39,617 nt of DNA, taken from assembly GCA_019694155.1 (NCBI GenBank), contig JAIBCN010000239.1:1-39617 (forward strand). Direction: 5' to 3'. Below the pieces are notes generated by a model. It saw only the letters and a program-made list of their open reading frames with translations, was not told the DNA's origin and searched no databases. Both the position numbers and the translations under genes were made by a program. Positions 25,956 through 33,336 of this stretch are shown here, piece by piece; the first letter of the stretch is position 1; every line of letters begins with the position of its first letter. Origin of the DNA: Vicinamibacteria bacterium (lineage in GTDB: Bacteria > Acidobacteriota > Vicinamibacteria > Fen-336 > JAGNNV01).

Positions 25956-27004
25956 GCGAGGTATCCAAGAGCGTGCGCGAGTTCGGCGTTCAGGACCGAG
26001 GCCCCGGCCGCGCCGCGCTCCGTGTTGTGGCCGAGGAGGGCGAACTTGATTCCGAGGAGCCGGCACGTCCGCACGCGGCCCACGTGCACGCTCATGCCCC
26101 CGTCCTTCTCGACGTCGAGTCGCACCTGTGGCCGGTCTTCGGCCGTGTGCACGCGGATTGGAGCCGGCGGCGCCGAAGGGAGGGCGGCGACACGCGGATC
26201 CCCGCGCCAGGCGCGAAAGACGTCGGCTACCCGGTCAGGCGAGGGGCTGCCCTTAAGCGCCACGCTCACCGCCTCGCTGTGGCCTTCGATGACGGGCACG
26301 CGATGACACATCGCGGAGACCGCGAAGGGCGCGTCTTCGACCATGCCCTCCTTGAAGCGGCCGAGCATCTTGGGCGTCTCCTCCTCGACCTTGTCCTCCT
26401 CGCTGCGAATGAAGGGGATCACGTTGCCGAGAATGTCGAGGCTGGGGACGCCCGGGTAGCCGGCCCCGCTGATCGCCTGCATGGAGGTCATGAACACGCG
26501 CTCGATCCCGAAAGCCTGCTGAAGCGGGGCGAGGCCCATGACGAGGACGGTGGCCGTGCAATTGGGATTGCACACGATGGCGCCCTTCCACCCGCGGACC
26601 CGGCGCTGCGTTTCGACGAGGGCGAGGTGATCGGCGTTGGCCTCGGGCACCAGCAGGGGCACGTCCTTGGCCATGCGGAAGGCGGAGGCGTTCGAGAAAA
26701 CGAAGGAACCCGCGGCGGCGAAGAGGGGCTCGATCTCCTTCGCAGGGCCCGAATCGAGAGCACTGAAGACGACCGGCGCCATGGCCTCCGATGGATGCGC
26801 GGCGCGAAGCACATGCCTGTTCAGGCCGGCATAAGGTTCGCCGTCGAGCCGCCACGCGCAGGCCTCTTCGTAGGCCTTGCCCGTGCTCCGATCGGAAGCG
26901 GCCAGGTGGCCGATCTCGAAGAGGGGGTGATCGATGAGTCGGCGCACGAAGCGCTGGCCGACGACGCCGGTGGCGCCGAGAATGGTGACAGGAATGCGAC
27001 TCAT
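25952..27004 (-). CDS. asd: Aspartate-semialdehyde dehydrogenase, archaeal/fungal-type
   Basis: This 350-residue enzyme makes aspartate semialdehyde. It belongs to the archaeal/yeast-type class, as shown by PVTILGATGVVGQRFVRRLIDHPLFEI, VFSNASAFRMAKDVPLLVPEANADHL, VCNPNCTATVL (nucleophile C149), and MQAISGAGYPGVPSLDILGNVIPFIRSEEDKVEEETPKML. HRVPVIEGHSEAV and GRVRTCRLLGIKFALLGHNTERGAAG follow. It is the first gene of the lysine operon, downstream of a lysine riboswitch. The ATG at 27004 is the family-consistent start. The same frame stays open 43 codons upstream, and no strong ribosome-binding site lies directly before the ATG, which suggests regulated or coupled initiation. Confidence 0.94.
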   Translation of the reverse strand: MSRIPVTILGATGVVGQRFVRRLIDHPLFEIGHLAASDRSTGKAYEEACAWRLDGEPYAGLNRHVLRAAHPSEAMAPVVFSALDSGPAKEIEPLFAAAGSFVFSNASAFRMAKDVPLLVPEANADHLALVETQRRVRGWKGAIVCNPNCTATVLVMGLAPLQQAFGIERVFMTSMQAISGAGYPGVPSLDILGNVIPFIRSEEDKVEEETPKMLGRFKEGMVEDAPFAVSAMCHRVPVIEGHSEAVSVALKGSPSPDRVADVFRAWRGDPRVAALPSAPPAPIRVHTAEDRPQVRLDVEKDGGMSVHVGRVRTCRLLGIKFALLGHNTERGAAGASVLNAELAHALGYLA

Positions 27005-27116
27005 CGCTGTTGTTTCATCTCCGTTGAACTCCGCCTTGATGGAGTCCATCGTCGAAACAACGGTGGACTCTTTCGAAAGTCCACTCCTTTCGCCGCGAAC
27101 GATGCGGCGACCATTG
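27005..27116 (-). promoter_or_regulatory. Expression platform between lysine aptamer and asd
   Basis: This segment has no gene above noise level but several inverted repeats on the minus strand. TCGCCGC (27110-27104) pairs with GCGGCGA (27096-27090). GTGGACTTT (27084-27076) pairs with AGAGTCCAC (27071-27063, one G-T pair included). GAGTCCA (27070-27064) can instead pair with TGGACTC (27048-27042), so these two hairpins exclude each other. GTTGTTTC (27061-27054) pairs with GAAACAAC (27016-27009), just before the asd ATG. There is an AAAGGAG at 27090-27084. No U-tract is present, so control is more likely translational or Rho-dependent than by intrinsic termination. Confidence 0.5.
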
Positions 27117-27300
27117 TTCCTCAGGCACTCCACGGCCCCTCTTGCGGGACCGCAGCAGCCGCGGGGTCTTCTCCCCTCACGTCCAAGGATGAGTCTGCTG
27201 ACGCTCTCATCCCTTCGGCGGTCCTCCCCTTTCGGCCCGCTTCGACCGAGTCAGCGCTCGTCCACGGGCCTACTGATGGGGACCGCTCCTCCATCGGGCG
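27117..27300 (-). ncRNA. Lysine riboswitch (L-box) in the asd-lysC-dapBAD leader
   Basis: Read on the minus strand, the leader has the lysine aptamer layout. P2a is GCGGTCC (27286-27280) with GGACCGC (27224-27218). An AGTA...GAAAGGGG internal loop follows. P2b is GGCCCG (27270-27265) with CGGGCC (27239-27234). The junction CGCCGAAG comes next. P3 is GGATGAG (27212-27206) with CTCATCC (27193-27187). Loop L3 carries GTCAGC (27202-27197), exactly complementary to GCTGAC (27255-27250) in L2, the diagnostic kissing interaction. P4 (GGGG/CCCC near 27176-27163), P5 (CGGTCCC/GGGGCCG, 27152-27133) and TGGAG follow. P1 is not clearly paired by eye, so the ends are approximate. It should sense lysine and repress the operon. 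Confidence 0.9.
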
Positions 27301-27367
27301 ACGCGGAGGATGTCACAGCGATGCTGATCGAAGCAAGCGCCTCTCGTTCCCTGATCGCTTCAACCAC

Positions 27368-27373
27368 TAGAAT
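27368..27373 (+). promoter_or_regulatory. Putative -10 box of the biotin carboxylase gene
   Basis: TAGAAT (five of six matches to TATAAT) ends 9 nt before the GTG start at 27383. Use of this box would yield a leaderless or nearly leaderless mRNA. No ribosome-binding site is visible between them. No -35 consensus was found at 16-18 nt upstream. Confidence 0.35.
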
Positions 27374-27382
27374 CCAACCCTC

Positions 27383-28897
27383 GTGCCCAGTCCCCGAAAG
27401 TTCAAGAAGATCCTGATCGCCAACCGCGGCGAGATTGCGGTGCGCGTGATGCGGGCCTGCCGGGAACTCGGCATCGGAACCGTGGCTGTCTACTCCGAGG
27501 CCGATCGTGCGGCCCTTCACGTCCGCTACGCGGACGAGGCCTGCTTCATCGGCCCGCCGCCCTCGCGCGATTCCTATTTGAAGATGGAGACGATCCTCGA
27601 CGTCGCGAAGCGCTCGGGAGCCGAGGCCATCCACCCGGGCTACGGGTTCCTCTCCGAGAACGCGGCCTTCGCGAAGGCCTGCAAGGACGCGGGCATCGTG
27701 TTCATCGGGCCGCCTGCGGAAGCCATCACCGCGATGGGGGAGAAGACCTCGGCGCGGCGCGTGGCCGTGGAGGCCGGCGTGCCCGTGGTGCCGGGCGCCC
27801 TTCATCCCCTTGCCGACAACGAGGCCATCCTGAAGGAAGCTCAGCGCATCGGGTTTCCGCTGATGCTCAAGGCTGCGGCGGGCGGGGGAGGCAAGGGGCT
27901 GCGTCTCGTTCACGAGCCGGGAGACCTCGAGGCGGCGGTTCTCCGCGCGAGGAGCGAGGCGAAGAGCGCCTTCAACGACGACAGTCTCTACATCGAGCGC
28001 GCCATCCTGAAGCCCCGCCACATCGAGATCCAGGTCCTGGCCGACGGTCACGGCAACGCGGTGCACCTCTTCGAGCGGGAGTGCTCGATCCAGCGGCGCC
28101 ACCAGAAGATCATCGAGGAAAGCCCCTCGCCTTTCGTCACGCCCGAGCTGCGGGAGCGCATGGGAGCGCTCGCGGTGGCCCTCGTGAAGAAGGTCGGCTA
28201 CGTGAACGCCGGCACCCTCGAGTTCCTCGTCGACGAGAACCGCGAGCCCTACTTCCTCGAGATGAACACGAGGCTCCAGGTCGAGCATCCGATCACCGAA
28301 ATGGTCACGGGCGTCGACCTAGTGAAAATGCAGATCCGGATCGCGGAAGGGGAGCCGCTGCCCTTCGCCCAGAAAGACCTCACCCAGCGCGGACACGCCA
28401 TCGAGTGCCGTGTGTGCGCCGAGGATCCGGACGCGAACTTCATTCCGAATCCGGGGAAGATCGAAACCCTGCGCGTGCCCGGGGGGCCGGGCATCCGCGA
28501 CGATTCGGGCGTCTACGAGGGCTTCGAGGTGCCGATGTTCTACGACCCGCTCATCTCGAAGCTCGTGGTCCATGCGGAGAACCGCGAAGCGGCCATCTTC
28601 CGGATGCTGCGCGCGGTCTCGGAGTACAAGATCACCGGCATCAAGACGACGCTCCCGTTCTTCGACCGCGCGCTGCGGCACCCAAAATTCATCGAGGGCG
28701 ACTTCGACACCAGTTTCGTGGGCAGGCTCCAGGGCGAAAACGACGACCGGACGAGAGCGGCGGAGCTGGCCATGGCGATCGCGGCGGTTGCCACCTATCG
28801 CGCCCGCCGCCGGTCGCGCGCGGAACCTGATGCGGGCAAGGGCGAGGGCTCGCTCTGGTGGCGCCTCGGCAACCGTGACACGGTGACCCGGCTGTGA
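27383..28897 (+). CDS. accC: Biotin carboxylase subunit of acetyl/propionyl-CoA carboxylase
   Basis: This 504-residue ATP-grasp enzyme carboxylates biotin on the carrier protein. It shows KFKKILIANRGEIAVRVMRACRELGI, IHPGYGFLSENAAFA, FPLMLKAAAGGGGKGLRLV (glycine-rich ATP loop), FERECSIQRRHQKIIEESPSP, GTLEFLVDENREPYFLEMNTRLQVEHPITEMVTGVDLV, and AIECRVCAEDPDANFIPNPGKI. About 50 residues beyond the normal biotin carboxylase end carry no recognised domain. The start is GTG at 27383; a -10-like box is just upstream. The biotin carrier gene begins 18 nt after the stop. It is divergent from the lysine operon leader. The beta subunit is likely the gene at 19707. Confidence 0.95.
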   Translation: MPSPRKFKKILIANRGEIAVRVMRACRELGIGTVAVYSEADRAALHVRYADEACFIGPPPSRDSYLKMETILDVAKRSGAEAIHPGYGFLSENAAFAKACKDAGIVFIGPPAEAITAMGEKTSARRVAVEAGVPVVPGALHPLADNEAILKEAQRIGFPLMLKAAAGGGGKGLRLVHEPGDLEAAVLRARSEAKSAFNDDSLYIERAILKPRHIEIQVLADGHGNAVHLFERECSIQRRHQKIIEESPSPFVTPELRERMGALAVALVKKVGYVNAGTLEFLVDENREPYFLEMNTRLQVEHPITEMVTGVDLVKMQIRIAEGEPLPFAQKDLTQRGHAIECRVCAEDPDANFIPNPGKIETLRVPGGPGIRDDSGVYEGFEVPMFYDPLISKLVVHAENREAAIFRMLRAVSEYKITGIKTTLPFFDRALRHPKFIEGDFDTSFVGRLQGENDDRTRAAELAMAIAAVATYRARRRSRAEPDAGKGEGSLWWRLGNRDTVTRL

Positions 28898-28915
28898 TCC
28901 TCAGGAAAGCGCGCC

Positions 28916-29407
28916 ATGTTCTTTGACGCCGCCACCGGCGGGAAGAACGCCCGCATCGAGGTCCGCGAGGCCCAGGGCCGCTATCAGGTGACCATCGGCG
29001 ACAAGACCCTCGATCTCGACTGGGTCCGGACGGGCGAGCACGAGGCCTCGGTTCTGCTCGACGGCGCCTCCCACGACATCACGGTCGAGAAGACCGCCGA
29101 GGGCTTCGCCGTCCTCATTCGCGGGGACCGCTTCGACGTGGACCTGAAGGACGCGGTGAAGGGCGTCGCTCTCGGCAAGGTCGCGCACGCGGGCCCCCTG
29201 AAGCTCAACGCCCCCATGCCGGGCAAGATCGTCAAGGTGCTCGTGAGCCCGGGCGACACCGTCGAGGCCGGCCGCGGCGTTCTGGTCATGGAAGCCATGA
29301 AGATGGAGAACGAACTCAAGGCGGCCAGGGCCGGCACCATCCAGGAGATCCGGGTCAAGGAGGGCCAGGCCGTAGAAATGGGGGCGCTCCTTCTCATCAT
29401 CGGCTGA
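28916..29407 (+). CDS. Biotin carboxyl carrier protein with BT-like N-terminal part
   Basis: This 163-residue protein ends in a biotinyl domain (NAPMPGKIVKVLVSPGDTVEAGRGVLVMEAMKMENELKAARAGTIQEIRVKEGQAVEMGALLLII). The biotinylated lysine is K129 in EAMKM. The first ~85 residues are beta-rich (GRYQVTIGDKTLDLDW, ASVLLDGASHDITVEK, GFAVLIRGDRFDVDLKD) and resemble the BT bridging domain of propionyl-CoA carboxylase alpha subunits. Together with the preceding biotin carboxylase this looks like an alpha subunit split into two genes. AGGAAAG lies upstream of the ATG. Confidence 0.9.
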   Translation: MFFDAATGGKNARIEVREAQGRYQVTIGDKTLDLDWVRTGEHEASVLLDGASHDITVEKTAEGFAVLIRGDRFDVDLKDAVKGVALGKVAHAGPLKLNAPMPGKIVKVLVSPGDTVEAGRGVLVMEAMKMENELKAARAGTIQEIRVKEGQAVEMGALLLIIG

Positions 29408-29463
29408 TACTGCTTTCGACCTCGATAGGGGAGCAGAGGACTTCCTTCGCGATCATGTAGGCC

Positions 29464-32400
29464 TTGATTAGGAAGATCGCCCGTTTCAGCCGGATCAGCC
29501 TGGCCGTCTTCGCCATCACCGGGCTCGTGGCCCTGACCGTGGTCGCGCTCTTCGGCGAGAAGGTCCTGAGGAGCCAGGTCGAGACCCGCCTTTCCGGAGC
29601 ACTCCACCGCCGGGTCACCCTGGGCGGACTTTCCGTGAACCTGGCGGGCCGCGTGGTCGAGTTGCGCGACCTCGTCATTCCCGGTCTTCCGGCTTCGAAG
29701 GAACCCTCCTTCAGCGCTCCCCGCGTCCGCATCGCGCTCTCCTTCCGGTCCTTGTTCACGAGCCGGATCCTGCTCCGGGGACTCGAGATCGAGGAGCCCA
29801 GGATCTCGCTGCAGGTTTTCCCGGACGGCTCCACCGACCTGCCCGGCATGGACTCCTCAGGCGGGCCGCCTTCCCGCGAAGTCTCCATCGGCAAGCTGGT
29901 GGTGCACCGGGGTGAGCTGAAGCTGAACGACGAGAAGATGCCCCTCGACCTGGACTGGCCGAACTTCGAGGCTTCCCTTCTCGCGGAATCGCGGAGCCTC
30001 CTCAAGGGTGACATCGCAGCCGGGCCGGGGCCGATGCGCTTCGGCGACCTTCCTTCTCAGGACACCCGGTTCGATCTGGGGATCCGCTTCGCGGATTCGA
30101 CTCTCTTCATCGAACGGGGTTCGTTCAGCGGCGCCGGCGGAACCACCCTCGCCCTCTCGGGCAGCCTCGACTTTCACAAAGGGCCAAAGGGCGAGATCCG
30201 CTTCTCCGGCCCTTTTGATCTCGAGACTTTCGATCAGCGCGTCGTCGTCGCCGGCCTTGAACTCAAGGGCCTGGCCCAGACCCAGGGCATTCTTTCGATC
30301 GACGGTGGGAAGGTCGCGCTCGCCGGCAGCCTGAAGGGTCAGCACGGGTCGTACGATTCCATTCCCATCGACGCCTTCGCTTCGAATCTCGAATGGGACG
30401 GCTCGGACCTGCGTCTCAAGGACCTGGTCGTCGAGGGGCTGGGGGGCAAGGCCTCGCTTGATCTGGCCGTACCGCACGAAGCCCCGACGAAAGTCACGGG
30501 CACTCTCGAGAGCCTCCGCGCCGAGCCGGTTCTTCACTGGCTCTTCGACTACAGCAGCGCCGGACTCGGCGCCCGGGTCTCTGGACCGATCGACCTCACG
30601 CTCCCGCCCGGCGCAGCGAATCTGCTGAGCGGCTCGGGAGATCTCCAGTTCACCGCCGAGCCCGAGCAGGGCGATCCTGTCTCCGGGAGATTCCCGTTCA
30701 CGGCGGAGAAGGGCGTGATTACGGTGACGGCGGCGCGGTTCGAGGCCCCGAAGACAACCCTCAGCGCGAGCGGCGTCATCAGGCCCGACAGACGGATCGA
30801 TCTCGAAGTCAGCCTGCTGAGTCAGGACCTCGCGGTCAGTGACGGACTGGGCGTCCGCCTGCGCACGGCCTTCGGCGCCGAAGGCGCGCAGATCCTGGGC
30901 GCCACCGGGAATGGCACCGTCCAGGGCCGGGCCACGGGAACGATGGACGAGCCCGTGTTCACCGGCCGCTTCAGCGGCACGAGTGTTGCGTACCTGGGCG
31001 TCTCCTGGGGCGCCATCGACTGGGCGGGAAGCGTATCGGTCGAGGATCTGAAGAGCGACCGGCTGACCGCCGCCCGCGGGGTTTCACGTCTCGAGATGAG
31101 CGGCGCCATGCGCCTTGGGGAGCGCGGCGTGGACGACGCCATGGATCTCAGGATCGCGATCCGCGACTGGCCCGCGAGAGACCTGCTCCGCGTGGCGGAG
31201 TCGGACCTCGACGTCGACGCCGCCGCCTCGGGCACCGTGCGCCTTCTGGGCACGGGCGCGAGGCCCCTCGGCGAAGCCACCCTTACGAGTGGCGGCGGCA
31301 AGGCGTATGGACTCCCGTTCCTGCGGGGCGACCTGCGCCTCCAGTTTCAGGGCGAGGCGCTGCAGGTCGAGCGCCTCAAGGCGTCGGTGGGCGGTGGTGA
31401 CCTGTTCGTCAGGGGCCGCCTGACCGGAGAGGGGCCCGCGGCGGCGTTCGACGGTGAGGTGGAGGCGAAGGACCTGGAGCTCGCCGACCTGGGGCTCCAG
31501 GACCCGACCCGGCCGATGGTCGGCGGTCGCGTGAGCGGCCGGGCCACCCTGAACGGCCCCATCGAGAGGCCGAGGGTATCCGCGCACCTCGAATCGAAGC
31601 GCTTCTTCTATGGCGATGAGGGAATGGGCACGGTTGCCCTCGACGTCACGGGCACGGGCAACGGCGTCCTCCTCGTGACGGGCGTCTCGGACTCTCCCCG
31701 CTTCCGCGCCGACGTGACCGGCTCCGTGGAGGCGAAGCCGCCTTACCAGAGCCGCCTGGAAGTGAAGCTCACCAACGCCCGGGTCGATCCCGTTCTGCGC
31801 GCGCTCGGTTCGCGGTTCGAGAATGCCGTGGTCATCACCTCCTCCGCGAACGCGCGGATCGACGGCCCGCTCCGCGACCCCGCCTCCATCACCGCCCAGA
31901 TCCGAGATGGCCGCTTGCGCATCGCGGTCCCCGAGTACGCGATCGAAGCGGCTCCGGGTTCCGTGATCGACGTCGAGAAAGGGGAAGTCCGCATCGCTGG
32001 TTTGACTCTCGCCGGCGAGGGCACATCCGTGAGCGTATCGGGCAAGCTGGCCCTTCAGCCCGACGAAGCGAACGACCTCACCGTCACGGGTCGTACGGAC
32101 CTCCGTGTCTTCTCGGGGTTCCTCAAAGAATGGCGGTTGCGCGGTTCCGCCACCCTGAGAAGCCAGCTCGCCGGCACCCGCAACGCGGTCCGTCTGTCGG
32201 GAGGCCTCGATATCGAGGACGGCGCGGTGCGCGTTCGCGCGTTTCCCCAGGGCCTCGACGGCCTGAATGGAAGAATCGTCTTCAGCGAGACCCAGGCCAA
32301 GGTGGCGGGCCTCGAGGGCCGTTTCGGCGGCGGGCGGGTCTCCCTGTCGGGCCAGATGGGCTTTGGCGGCGCTTTTCCCGCCTCGTTCGATTTCTTCCTG

Positions 32401-33336
32401 AACGGCGATTCGCTCGGCCTGCGTTATCCGGAGGGCCTGCGCTCCACGTTCGGCGCCGCCCTGAGACTTCAGGGAACCGTGGATTCGTACTGGCTTACCG
32501 GCAACCTGCTGGTGTCCAAGGCGCTGTGGACCCGCAAGTACACGATTGCGTCGGAACTTCTCGGCGGCTCCGGCCCGGCGGGCGGCTTCACGCCGGCCTC
32601 GTCCGGGCTCAAGCGATCGCCCATGCACCTCGATATTGCGATAAAGGCTCCGGGAACGCTGCGACTCGACAACAACCTCGCTTCCCTCGTTGCCAAGGCC
32701 GATCTCACGCTCACCGGCTCGCCCACCGAGCCTCAGCTTCTCGGCCGGGTCGAGCTCGAGCGAGGGAAGGTGTACTTCCGTGGAAACACCTACGAGGTCC
32801 GCCGCGGTGTCGCGAATTTCTCGAATCCGAGGGAGATCAATCCGGTCTTCGACATCGAGGCCGACACACGGGTGAAGAGCTATCGACTGATACTGCTCGC
32901 GAGCGGCACCGTGGACAGGGTTTCCACGCGCATCACCTCGGACCCGCCTCTCACCTCGACCCAGATCGCGAGCCTCCTCACCACGGGCGAGGAAAGGAAC
33001 GCGACCAGCGCCGGGGCCGCGACCGTCGGCGTCGGCGCTGTCTCATCGTTTATCGATGAGGCCGCCGGAAAAGTGGCCCAGGAACTGGGGATCGGCTTGT
33101 CGCGTCTCTCGATCAACGCACCGATGCTCGGCACGGGCACCCGCCTTACCGTGGGCAAGCGAGTCACTCGCGACCTCGAGGTCGTTTACTCTGGCTACGT
33201 CGGCGGCGGCCCGGAAAAGCTCGTCACCATGGAGTACACGTTCTCGGACAGGTTCTCCCTCGTGGCGTCCTGGCAGGAACCCGGAGGCTATGGAGCTGAC
33301 GCGAGAGCCCGGTTCGTCCTGGGAAAGAAGAAGTGA
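29464..33336 (+). CDS. TamB/DUF490-type translocation and assembly module protein
   Basis: This 1290-residue protein has an N-terminal membrane anchor (RKIARFSRISLAVFAITGLVALTVVALFG). A very long stretch of repeating beta-strand segments typical of AsmA/TamB-like bridge proteins follows. The C-terminal TamB domain reads LTGSPTEPQLLGRVELERGKVYFRGNTYEVRRGVANFSNPREINPVFDIEADTRVKSYRLILLASGTVDR ... SDPPLTSTQIASLLTTG and ends YTFSDRFSLVASWQEPGGYGADARARFVLGKKK. Such proteins span the periplasm and work with Omp85 proteins in outer-membrane assembly or lipid transport. The start is TTG at 29464, the only one that keeps the anchor. Its stop overlaps the following Omp85 gene by 4 nt (GTGA), strongly suggesting a functional pair. 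Confidence 0.9.
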   Translation: MIRKIARFSRISLAVFAITGLVALTVVALFGEKVLRSQVETRLSGALHRRVTLGGLSVNLAGRVVELRDLVIPGLPASKEPSFSAPRVRIALSFRSLFTSRILLRGLEIEEPRISLQVFPDGSTDLPGMDSSGGPPSREVSIGKLVVHRGELKLNDEKMPLDLDWPNFEASLLAESRSLLKGDIAAGPGPMRFGDLPSQDTRFDLGIRFADSTLFIERGSFSGAGGTTLALSGSLDFHKGPKGEIRFSGPFDLETFDQRVVVAGLELKGLAQTQGILSIDGGKVALAGSLKGQHGSYDSIPIDAFASNLEWDGSDLRLKDLVVEGLGGKASLDLAVPHEAPTKVTGTLESLRAEPVLHWLFDYSSAGLGARVSGPIDLTLPPGAANLLSGSGDLQFTAEPEQGDPVSGRFPFTAEKGVITVTAARFEAPKTTLSASGVIRPDRRIDLEVSLLSQDLAVSDGLGVRLRTAFGAEGAQILGATGNGTVQGRATGTMDEPVFTGRFSGTSVAYLGVSWGAIDWAGSVSVEDLKSDRLTAARGVSRLEMSGAMRLGERGVDDAMDLRIAIRDWPARDLLRVAESDLDVDAAASGTVRLLGTGARPLGEATLTSGGGKAYGLPFLRGDLRLQFQGEALQVERLKASVGGGDLFVRGRLTGEGPAAAFDGEVEAKDLELADLGLQDPTRPMVGGRVSGRATLNGPIERPRVSAHLESKRFFYGDEGMGTVALDVTGTGNGVLLVTGVSDSPRFRADVTGSVEAKPPYQSRLEVKLTNARVDPVLRALGSRFENAVVITSSANARIDGPLRDPASITAQIRDGRLRIAVPEYAIEAAPGSVIDVEKGEVRIAGLTLAGEGTSVSVSGKLALQPDEANDLTVTGRTDLRVFSGFLKEWRLRGSATLRSQLAGTRNAVRLSGGLDIEDGAVRVRAFPQGLDGLNGRIVFSETQAKVAGLEGRFGGGRVSLSGQMGFGGAFPASFDFFLNGDSLGLRYPEGLRSTFGAALRLQGTVDSYWLTGNLLVSKALWTRKYTIASELLGGSGPAGGFTPASSGLKRSPMHLDIAIKAPGTLRLDNNLASLVAKADLTLTGSPTEPQLLGRVELERGKVYFRGNTYEVRRGVANFSNPREINPVFDIEADTRVKSYRLILLASGTVDRVSTRITSDPPLTSTQIASLLTTGEERNATSAGAATVGVGAVSSFIDEAAGKVAQELGIGLSRLSINAPMLGTGTRLTVGKRVTRDLEVVYSGYVGGGPEKLVTMEYTFSDRFSLVASWQEPGGYGADARARFVLGKKK

